From assembly GCA_018813725.1 (NCBI GenBank), contig JAHJBD010000063.1:1-6500 (forward strand): a stretch of DNA of 6,500 nucleotides. The letters run 5' to 3'. Position 1 is the first letter of the stretch. Each line of letters begins with the position of its first letter. Below the pieces are notes generated by a model. That model was not told the DNA's origin. It saw only the letters and a list, made by a program, of their open reading frames with translations, and did no database searches. Shown here in pieces: positions 1-5,327 of this stretch. The position numbers and the translations under genes were made by a program. Source of the DNA: Nanobdellota archaeon. Its GTDB lineage: Archaea; Nanobdellota; Nanobdellia; Woesearchaeales; JAHJBD01.

Positions 1-34
1 CCTACATTTTCTACTAAGCCGCATAAGTAGAAAC

Positions 35-44
35 TTTTTTATAT
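35..44 (+). promoter_or_regulatory. TATA-box-like promoter of thrS
   Basis: The T6-ATAT tract is centred about 27 bases before the thrS ATG at 68. This is the distance expected in archaea between a TATA box and a transcription start at or next to the start codon (leaderless mRNA). No Shine-Dalgarno sequence is visible before the ATG, which fits. It is a pattern call without experimental support. Confidence 0.55.
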
Positions 45-67
45 CCATGCTTGATAGCTAACCTAAA

Positions 68-1981
68 ATGATAAAGATTACATTTCCGGACGGAACTGTG
101 AAAGAGCATGAGAAAGGGGCTACTGCTTTGGAGATAATCAAGCAGGACATAGGTGAAGGCTTAGCAAGAGCTGCTTTGGCTGCAAAGCTGGACGATGAGC
201 TTATCGACCTTAATACTCCGATAGGATCATCTGGAAAACTTACTGTATTAACTTTCAAGGATGAAGAAGGAAAAGAGGTTTTCAGGCATTCTGCATCACA
301 CCTTTTTGCTCAGGCTCTTTTGAGGGTATTTCCAAAAGCAAAGATGGCGATAGGGCCAGCAGTAGATAACGGATTTTATTATGATTTTGAGCTAGATAAG
401 AGCATAACTCCTGATGATCTTCCAAAGATCGAAGCAGAGATGAAAAAGATAGTTGATGAGAAGCTAGATATTGTCAGAAAAGAAGTGCCTGTTTCAGAAG
501 CTTTGAAAATATTTGCAGATAACAAGTTTAAGACTGAGATGATCAAAGAGCTTGATCAGGATACGATAAGGGTATACAAGCAAGGAGATTTCCAGGATTT
601 CTGCAGAGGGCCTCACCTTCCAAATACATCATATATCAAAGCTTTCAAGCTTACAAAGGTTTCTGGAGCTTATTGGAAAGGGGATTCTTCAAAAGAGCAG
701 CTCCAGAGAGTTTATGGTATAGCTTTCCCTGACAAAAAAGATCTAAAAGCATATCTGACACTTATCGAAGAAGCTGAAAGGCGGGATCACAGGAAGATTG
801 GAAAAGTTATGGAATTATATTCATTCCATGATGAAGCGCCAGGCATGCCCTTTTTTCATGACAAAGGAACTTTTATCTGGAACACTTTGCATAATTATGT
901 GATAGAACAGATGAAGAAGAGGAATTATGAGGTAAACAAGACACCTATGATCCTCAATAAGGCTTTGTGGCTGCAGTCTGGGCACTGGGATCATTACAAA
1001 GAGAACATGTATTTTACAAAGATCGATAATCAGGATTATGCAGTAAAGCCTATGAACTGCCCTGGAAATATACTTGTCTACAAGACTAATACACATTCAT
1101 ACAGAGAGCTTCCGATCAAAGCCGGAGAGTTTGGGCTTGTGCACAGGCATGAACTCAGCGGAGTATTATCTGGACTGTTCAGGGTAAGGGCATTTACACA
1201 GGATGATGCGCATGTATTCTGCACTGAAGAGCAGATTGAAGACCAAATAGAGGAATTGATCAATTTTATAGATGAAGTCTATACAATATTTGGATTTGAT
1301 TATCATATTGAACTTAGCACCAAGCCAGAGAAAGCGATGGGCGACCCAAAGCTATGGGAGCTTGCTGAGAATAAGCTGAAGAATGTTCTTGAGAAAAACG
1401 GAAAGCCATTCAAGGTAAATGAAGGTGACGGCGCATTCTACGGACCTAAGATTGATTTTCACCTTACAGACGCTATAGGAAGAACCTGGCAGTGTGGGAC
1501 AATACAGCTTGATTTCCAGATGCCTGAGAAGTTTGACCTTTCTTATGAAGGGCAGGATGGAAGAAAGCACAGGCCAGTCATGCTGCACCGTGTAATACTT
1601 GGAAGCATGGAAAGGTTTATCGGAATACTTGTAGAACATTTTGCAGGAAAGTTCCCATTATGGATAGCTCCTGTCCAAGCCAAGATTGTTACAGTATCAG
1701 ATGCATTCAATGATTACGCAGATTCTGTTGCTGTGCAGATGAAGGATGCTGGGATCAGGGTTGAAGTTGACAAGAGAGCTGAAAGCATCTCAAAGAAGGT
1801 AAGGGATGCACAGGTTGAGAAAGCAAGCATGATCCTAACTGTCGGCGAAAAGGAGCAGACAAATAATACTTTAGCAGTAAGGACTTTGGACGGAAAAGTC
1901 AAGTTCGGTGTAAAACTCGATGAGTTCATAGCTAAAGTTAAAGATAATGTTAAGAAAAAGAGCAAGACTATCGAATTCTAG
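68..1981 (+). CDS. thrS: Threonyl-tRNA synthetase, bacterial type with TGS and N2 editing domains
   Basis: Class II aminoacyl-tRNA synthetase that charges tRNA-Thr with threonine in the cytoplasm. At 637 residues it has the usual full length. In order: TGS domain (about 1-63, beginning IKITFPDGT); N2 editing domain (about 70-225) with HxxxH at H74/H78 and a C179-x3-H183 site, which clears mischarged Ser-tRNA-Thr; catalytic core (about 240-530) with motif 2 around R360, motif 3 around R516 and the three zinc ligands C331, H382 and H507; and an anticodon-binding domain (about 535-637). All key residues are present, so it should be active. The ATG at 68 is chosen because TGS homology begins at residue 2 and a TATA box lies 27 bases upstream. 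Many archaea use a different ThrRS whose editing domain is D-Tyr-deacylase-like; this one is the bacterial architecture, suggesting ancient transfer. Its stop overlaps that of the convergent hydrolase. Confidence 0.97.
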   Translation: MIKITFPDGTVKEHEKGATALEIIKQDIGEGLARAALAAKLDDELIDLNTPIGSSGKLTVLTFKDEEGKEVFRHSASHLFAQALLRVFPKAKMAIGPAVDNGFYYDFELDKSITPDDLPKIEAEMKKIVDEKLDIVRKEVPVSEALKIFADNKFKTEMIKELDQDTIRVYKQGDFQDFCRGPHLPNTSYIKAFKLTKVSGAYWKGDSSKEQLQRVYGIAFPDKKDLKAYLTLIEEAERRDHRKIGKVMELYSFHDEAPGMPFFHDKGTFIWNTLHNYVIEQMKKRNYEVNKTPMILNKALWLQSGHWDHYKENMYFTKIDNQDYAVKPMNCPGNILVYKTNTHSYRELPIKAGEFGLVHRHELSGVLSGLFRVRAFTQDDAHVFCTEEQIEDQIEELINFIDEVYTIFGFDYHIELSTKPEKAMGDPKLWELAENKLKNVLEKNGKPFKVNEGDGAFYGPKIDFHLTDAIGRTWQCGTIQLDFQMPEKFDLSYEGQDGRKHRPVMLHRVILGSMERFIGILVEHFAGKFPLWIAPVQAKIVTVSDAFNDYADSVAVQMKDAGIRVEVDKRAESISKKVRDAQVEKASMILTVGEKEQTNNTLAVRTLDGKVKFGVKLDEFIAKVKDNVKKKSKTIEF

Positions 1982-2604
1982 AGTTCAATAAAGCCGCCAA
2001 TCTCAAGTATAACGATATTAGTATCATGTTCTGACAAGTCTTTGAAATAGTCAGCATCGTCCCTGTGACCGACAATGCCTGAGCCCCAATGAATGGGTAT
2101 TGCAATCTTAGGTTTTATGATCTTGACTGCCTTTGCAGCTTCCTCTGCACCCATGGTATAAGTTCCGCCAACAGGTAGCAAGGCAATGTCTGCGCTGATC
2201 TCGCTTATTTCAGGTATAAGGTCTGTATCGCCTGCATAATATATTGTCTTTTCTTCTGCAGTAATGATAAAACCTAACCCTGCACCTTTCTTGTGGTTAG
2301 GGATTGAAATGGAGTATGCATCCACTGCCTTAATCTTGATATTGTGTGATTCATATTCCTGGCCTGGAGACATATTAATTGTCCCAAACAGTACCCTTGA
2401 GACAGAATCAGGCCCAAGTATCATCGTATCATCTTTCCTAATCCTGTTTATCTTTTCCTGGCTGAAGTGATCATAATGGTCATGGCTCACCAGGATAATG
2501 TCAGCTTTTTGACTGTAATCATCACCATAATATGGATCTATATATATCACTTGATCAGCAGCAGTGATCTTTAATGACGAGTGGCCAATCCATTGGATGA
2601 TCAT
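1978..2604 (-). CDS. Metallo-beta-lactamase-fold hydrolase, UPF0173/UlaG-like
   Basis: Single-domain MBL-fold metal-dependent hydrolase of 208 residues, similar in size to the UPF0173/UlaG-like group. The metal-binding signature HDHYDH is at residues 41-46. Further ligands are D126 in the AGDTD strand and H172 in IHWGS. H104 in an IPNHKKGxGxGF segment is also typical of this group, as is the LPVGGTYTM segment near 143-151. There is no signal peptide, so it is cytoplasmic. The physiological substrate of this group is generally unknown; UlaG itself is an L-ascorbate-6-phosphate lactonase, but that activity should not be assumed here. The ATG at 2604 starts directly before the first beta strand (IIQWIGHSS) and has a TATA-like box about 25 bases upstream. 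It is transcribed divergently from the SemiSWEET gene and ends convergently on thrS with a 4-base overlap. Confidence 0.93.
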   Translation of the reverse strand: MIIQWIGHSSLKITAADQVIYIDPYYGDDYSQKADIILVSHDHYDHFSQEKINRIRKDDTMILGPDSVSRVLFGTINMSPGQEYESHNIKIKAVDAYSISIPNHKKGAGLGFIITAEEKTIYYAGDTDLIPEISEISADIALLPVGGTYTMGAEEAAKAVKIIKPKIAIPIHWGSGIVGHRDDADYFKDLSEHDTNIVILEIGGFIEL

Positions 2605-2623
2605 GATAATGCCTGGAATGTAA

Positions 2624-2633
2624 TATTATTTAA
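2624..2633 (-). promoter_or_regulatory. TATA-box-like promoter of the MBL-fold hydrolase
   Basis: On the minus strand this reads TTAAATAATA, centred about 25 bases before the ATG at 2604, consistent with a leaderless transcript. It lies in the 72-base divergent spacer, whose other end carries the SemiSWEET promoter. Confidence 0.45.
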
Positions 2634-2646
2634 TGATTTCGATAGA

Positions 2647-2654
2647 TTTAATAA
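2647..2654 (+). promoter_or_regulatory. TATA-box-like promoter of the SemiSWEET gene
   Basis: TTTAATAA is centred about 26 bases before the ATG at 2677, again the leaderless spacing. An AAGGAG at 2656-2661 lies 15 bases before the ATG, too far to be a normal Shine-Dalgarno site, and would be at most on the edge of the transcript. Confidence 0.45.
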
Positions 2655-2676
2655 CAAGGAGAATTGCAAAATATAG

Positions 2677-2931
2677 ATGGAGACAGTAACCATAATCGGG
2701 CTTGCAGCAGGAACATTGACAACAGCATCTTTCTTGCCACAGTTTGTAAAAGTGCTGAAGACCAAAGAGACAGGAGACCTTTCACTTTTTATGTATGTAG
2801 CTTTTGTGTTTGGGATAATACTATGGCTTATCTATGGTATAATATTGAATGCACTGCCGATAATACTAGCAAATGCTGTAAGCCTTGCGCTTGCTTTCAG
2901 CATATTGATTCTTAAGATCAAGTACGGGTGA
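2677..2931 (+). CDS. SemiSWEET / PQ-loop (MtN3-like) sugar transporter
   Basis: An 84-residue, three-helix membrane protein of normal SemiSWEET length. These proteins dimerise to form a small sugar uniporter in the cytoplasmic membrane. Hydrophobic helices lie at about 4-24, 37-57 and 60-80. Helix 1 carries the conserved PQ at 21-22 (SFLPQFVKVLKTK), followed by the T-G-DLS loop (32-36). W50 and N66 match the aromatic and Asn positions that line the substrate site in studied SemiSWEETs. The ATG at 2677 is chosen because helix 1 follows directly and a TATA box is correctly spaced. The last 14 bases overlap the 3' end of the convergent 545-residue gene. The actual substrate cannot be read from sequence. 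Confidence 0.92.
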   Translation: METVTIIGLAAGTLTTASFLPQFVKVLKTKETGDLSLFMYVAFVFGIILWLIYGIILNALPIILANAVSLALAFSILILKIKYG

Positions 2932-4555
2932 GCATAGTTAGGTCAAAATTACAAAACCTTACATCAGGTTTTCCATTCGGATCTAACATAAGATTATCTC
3001 CTTCAAAAGTAAGGAGAACATGGTGGCCTACGAGGTTTAAGTCTTCATAACCGCAGGATTCAAGTGTAGCCTTGCATCTTTTTAGAAGAGCGCGGTATTC
3101 CCTTTTACCAAGTATTCCTTTTTGATAAGCCTGCATAGCGTTCATAGTGGAGTATTGAGATTCTGGCCGTTCTGCCAATTCTTCATCACGACCATTCCAG
3201 TAGCCCCATATATTTACGTACTCTCTATCTGGACGAAGGATAAGCAATCCATCTTGACACACTATTTGGCTATGACTCTTGTACCTGCTATCATCAAGCA
3301 TCGCAGTCGCAACCTCTGTTGTGTGGCCAGTCCTATAGATGGCCCTAGGATAGATAGTATTTGCACCATTTCTTGCAAGATCAAGCGCTATCTTCACTTC
3401 CTCAAATGGACTATTGTAACCAAACTCTAGCATATTCAGAGATTTCTCGTCATCAGGTGACACATTTGGTACCTCACCAACTCTAGATTGACGCCAGACA
3501 AAATTAAGGCCATCTTTGGTTATGGTCTTATAGGTCTCTCTCACCTGGCTTAACCTTATTGAAGGGGTTCGTCTCCACCTTTCTGGTAGAAAATAATCAA
3601 AAAGCCGGGGATCTTTTCCAACAACAAACAAAGTACCACCTGTGCTTGGAACCTTACCACATACATAATCTACCCCTAGAATATTTATTGGAGCAAGGTT
3701 ATCTGGGAACTTGTGCTGACTACCAGCAAACCGCATGGCCTGCCTCTCATGGTAAGCTCTCCTTGTCATAGTGCTTGTTGAAGCAAGATATTCTTCAGTA
3801 CGAGTCAAAAGTTCATAATCTATGATAGCGTAAACTATATGATCACCTTTTTTCAGCAGAGTGCCATCTATTTGGGGTCTGACTATGATATGGTGAGGTT
3901 TCCTGTCACCAACCTTGAAGCCTTTTGAAGCAAGATCACTGTCCACCTTGAGAGTGAGTTCTTTAATCTGTTCAGGCTGCATCCCTACCTGAGTTGCATC
4001 AAGCCCATCTATCCAGCCATATACAACATAATACTCCTTATGGATATCAAGCTCAAGATTTGTCATCCTGCTGGACGCGTTGCTAAATACTGATTGTTTC
4101 CTGCCCATCTGCCAAGGTTCTATATTGCCAGGAGGAACAAAGATACCATAAGGTTTCTGGGTATGGACAACTTCAGTCGCACCATCTCTTGAACTCCTAA
4201 GCTGATTTAGAAGCTGGAATTCTTCAAACGGACTGTTAAATTGCCAATCAGTAATATCATCTAGCAGGCAGTCTGAGCTTGGAGTTTCTTGTCCTACACG
4301 AGAGTTCCTGATGACTATGTCAAGGCTTCTTCCCTCAACTGGTTTTGTTTCTACACGCCTTGCACAGCTTGTTCCTGGAAGGCTCTTAGCGTGATCCTTA
4401 AGCCATTCGTGATCATACCAATTTTCTGGAAGCAGGTTTTGTTCTAAAGGAGCACCATCAGGAGCAAGGTATAAAGAAGCACCGTCAGACAATGATAGAT
4501 GAATGTATGCCACATCAAGTATCTCTACAAGGTCTCTTCCGATTACTTCTGCCAT
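2918..4555 (-). CDS. Tandem-duplicated kinase-like (probable pseudokinase) protein, function unknown
   Basis: A 545-residue cytoplasmic protein with no signal peptide or membrane segment. I do not recognise a characterised family. It is an internal duplication: copy A (about 24-260) and copy B (about 305-545) share SRVG (85-88 and 357-360), NSPFEE (107-112 and 381-386), a GW/GY turn (180 and 451), HH (221-222 and 511-512) and LTRT (250-253 and 542-545). The order resembles a protein-kinase fold: an arginine-bearing beta-3-like strand (R83, R355), a Glu in an alpha-C-like helix, a hinge, then in copy A GDRKPHHIIV (216-225) as a catalytic-loop-like segment and IIDYE (244-248) as a DFG-like segment. 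In copy B the corresponding residues are NLVGHHVLL and NFD, so it looks inactive, and it also carries about 19 extra residues near 470-490. No glycine-rich loop is obvious. The fold assignment is inference; the duplication is directly visible. The ATG at 4555 has a TATA-like box 25 bases upstream. Confidence 0.85.
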   Translation of the reverse strand: MAEVIGRDLVEILDVAYIHLSLSDGASLYLAPDGAPLEQNLLPENWYDHEWLKDHAKSLPGTSCARRVETKPVEGRSLDIVIRNSRVGQETPSSDCLLDDITDWQFNSPFEEFQLLNQLRSSRDGATEVVHTQKPYGIFVPPGNIEPWQMGRKQSVFSNASSRMTNLELDIHKEYYVVYGWIDGLDATQVGMQPEQIKELTLKVDSDLASKGFKVGDRKPHHIIVRPQIDGTLLKKGDHIVYAIIDYELLTRTEEYLASTSTMTRRAYHERQAMRFAGSQHKFPDNLAPINILGVDYVCGKVPSTGGTLFVVGKDPRLFDYFLPERWRRTPSIRLSQVRETYKTITKDGLNFVWRQSRVGEVPNVSPDDEKSLNMLEFGYNSPFEEVKIALDLARNGANTIYPRAIYRTGHTTEVATAMLDDSRYKSHSQIVCQDGLLILRPDREYVNIWGYWNGRDEELAERPESQYSTMNAMQAYQKGILGKREYRALLKRCKATLESCGYEDLNLVGHHVLLTFEGDNLMLDPNGKPDVRFCNFDLTMLTRT

Positions 4556-4574
4556 GCCTATAAAGTCAGCTGAG

Positions 4575-4584
4575 AATTTAAAAA
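4575..4584 (-). promoter_or_regulatory. TATA-box-like promoter of the duplicated kinase-like gene
   Basis: Minus-strand TTTTTAAATT is centred about 25 bases before the ATG at 4555, fitting a leaderless transcript. Identical AGCTGAG heptamers lie on both sides, at 4568-4574 and 4584-4590. They may be chance or an operator-like pair. Confidence 0.4.
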
Positions 4585-4611
4585 GCTGAGCCTTGTTTCA
4601 TAGGTCTTGGA

Positions 4612-4648
4612 TTATATATCTATAAGCAGGTGAATATAAGTTTATATT
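4612..4648 (+). promoter_or_regulatory. Cluster of TATA-like boxes upstream of the small membrane-anchored protein
   Basis: TTATATAT (4612-4619), ATATAAG (4634-4640) and TTTATATT (4641-4648) precede the plus-strand gene. The last is about 33 bases before the ATG at 4678 and would give a leader of about seven bases. The middle one is about 26 bases before the TTG at 4663. Which one is used cannot be decided from sequence; the 4612-4619 box could also serve the minus strand. Confidence 0.35.
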
Positions 4649-4677
4649 AGAAGGCTTATATCTTGAGACACATCTTA

Positions 4678-5013
4678 ATGGGTTATCTTAAGGAGGTAAT
4701 AGATATTTATAACCCAATAAAGGAATTTAAGGAAAGGCCAGTATACAACACGATTGTTACAGGATTAGGAGCAGCAGCAATTGGATTGAGCGTGATTGCA
4801 AGCCAGAGAGTGAACCAGCTTGCAGATGACTATGTTGCTAGCGTTGAGATGGAGCGTAACATGCAGACAATATTGTGGCTGGATTCAAAAGCAGACCAGC
4901 AGAACACTCAGATAATGGAAGCGCAGATGCAGCTAGCAGAGACACTTACAGATAAACTGGTTGAAGCATCTCACGTGATACAGGCGCAAAGAGAGCAGCT
5001 GGAAAATCAGTGA
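4678..5013 (+). CDS. Small single-pass or membrane-associated protein with helical coiled-coil-like tail, unknown function
   Basis: A hypothetical protein of 111 residues from the ATG at 4678, or 116 from a TTG at 4663 in the same frame. I do not recognise a family. After a charged N-terminal stretch (about 1-22) there is one moderately hydrophobic, Gly/Ala-rich segment of about 18 residues (TGLGAAAIGLSVIAS) that could be a transmembrane or amphipathic helix. The rest is rich in Gln, Glu, Ala, Leu and Met (MEAQMQLAETL, HVIQAQREQLE) and looks helical, probably coiled-coil. The ATG is preferred over TTG because the nearest good TATA box leaves a short leader before it. It lies 53 bases upstream of SRP54 on the same strand, but a T-rich tract and SRP54's own promoter separate them. 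The composition, without repeats or frame damage, and the lack of a competing gene support real coding. Confidence 0.7.
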   Translation: MGYLKEVIDIYNPIKEFKERPVYNTIVTGLGAAAIGLSVIASQRVNQLADDYVASVEMERNMQTILWLDSKADQQNTQIMEAQMQLAETLTDKLVEASHVIQAQREQLENQ

Positions 5014-5029
5014 TTTTAAGTTTTTGTTT
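5014..5029 (+). terminator. T-rich archaeal-type terminator after the small protein gene
   Basis: Runs TTTT, TTTTT and TTT follow directly after the stop codon at 5011-5013. Archaeal RNA polymerase terminates at oligo-T tracts without needing a hairpin. The next gene has its own promoter immediately downstream, which fits. Confidence 0.45.
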
Positions 5030-5031
5030 GA

Positions 5032-5045
5032 TTAAATTTATAAAA
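5032..5045 (+). promoter_or_regulatory. BRE/TATA-like promoter of SRP54
   Basis: TTTATAAAA (5037-5045) is centred 26 bases before the ATG at 5067 and preceded by an A-rich ATTAAA (5031-5036) that could act as a TFB-recognition element. This is the clearest promoter in the window and again implies a leaderless transcript. Confidence 0.6.
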
Positions 5046-5066
5046 GCTTAATGTTTCTTAGAACAT

Positions 5067-5327
5067 ATGGTATTGGAAAAGCTAGGTGACAGTTTAAAGA
5101 ACACCTTAAAGAAGATAGCTGGAAGCGTGTTTGTAGATGAAAAGCTGATCAATGAGCTTGTCAAGGATATTCAGAGAGCTTTACTGCAATCAGATGTGAA
5201 CGTTAAGCTAGTTTTTGAGCTGTCTAACAAGATTAAAGAAAGGGCGCTTAAAGAAGATACACCTGGTTCTATCACAAAAAAAGAGCACCTTATCAATATT
5301 GTATATGAAGAACTTGAAAATTTTTAG
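5067..5327 (+). CDS. srp54: SRP54, N-terminal segment (zero frame, ends at in-frame TAG)
   Basis: This is the first part of the signal recognition particle GTPase SRP54 (Ffh homologue), which binds 7S/SRP RNA and signal sequences and docks ribosomes to the FtsY receptor at the membrane. These 86 residues are the N-domain four-helix bundle: archaeal-style wording includes LVKDIQRALLQSDVNVKLVF (31-50), KKEHLINIVYEEL (71-83). The frame stops at TAG (5325-5327) directly after E-N-F, just where homologues continue with LGKE and the GTPase domain. The rest of the protein follows in the -1 frame. Alone, this segment would lack all GTP-binding and RNA-binding parts. The ATG at 5067 begins at the expected family N-terminus and has a strong TATA box at -26. 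Confidence 0.9.
   Translation: MVLEKLGDSLKNTLKKIAGSVFVDEKLINELVKDIQRALLQSDVNVKLVFELSNKIKERALKEDTPGSITKKEHLINIVYEELENF
5318..5327 (+). other. Candidate -1 frameshift site (A-AAT-TTT followed by TAG)
   Basis: The heptamer A-AAT-TTT (5318-5324), read in the SRP54 zero frame, fits the X-XXY-YYZ pattern of -1 ribosomal slippage and is followed immediately by the stop TAG (5325-5327). After a -1 slip the next codons are TTA GGA AAA GAA, giving F-L-G-K-E, exactly the residues expected in SRP54. An insertion of one T into the T5 run would give the same protein, so transcriptional slippage or a one-base sequencing or assembly deletion is equally compatible with the sequence. Confidence 0.6.

Noticed and set aside
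11..30. Inverted repeat CTACT/AGTAG with a 10-base loop upstream of thrS
   Set aside because: Only five base pairs with no adjoining T run on its own 3' side that would not already be explained by the thrS TATA box. A T-box-like or attenuator role has no support.
1..48. Possible start of a divergent minus-strand gene (ATG at 46-48, open to the window edge, 16 codons)
   Set aside because: The frame reads MDIKKFLLMRLSRKCR and could be real, but it is too short to judge and no well-placed minus-strand TATA box is seen. The T6-ATAT element there fits thrS better.
4689..4697. Near-perfect Shine-Dalgarno AAGGAGGT
   Set aside because: It is inside the small protein's coding sequence (Lys-Glu-Val) and no start codon follows at a usable distance in a long open frame.
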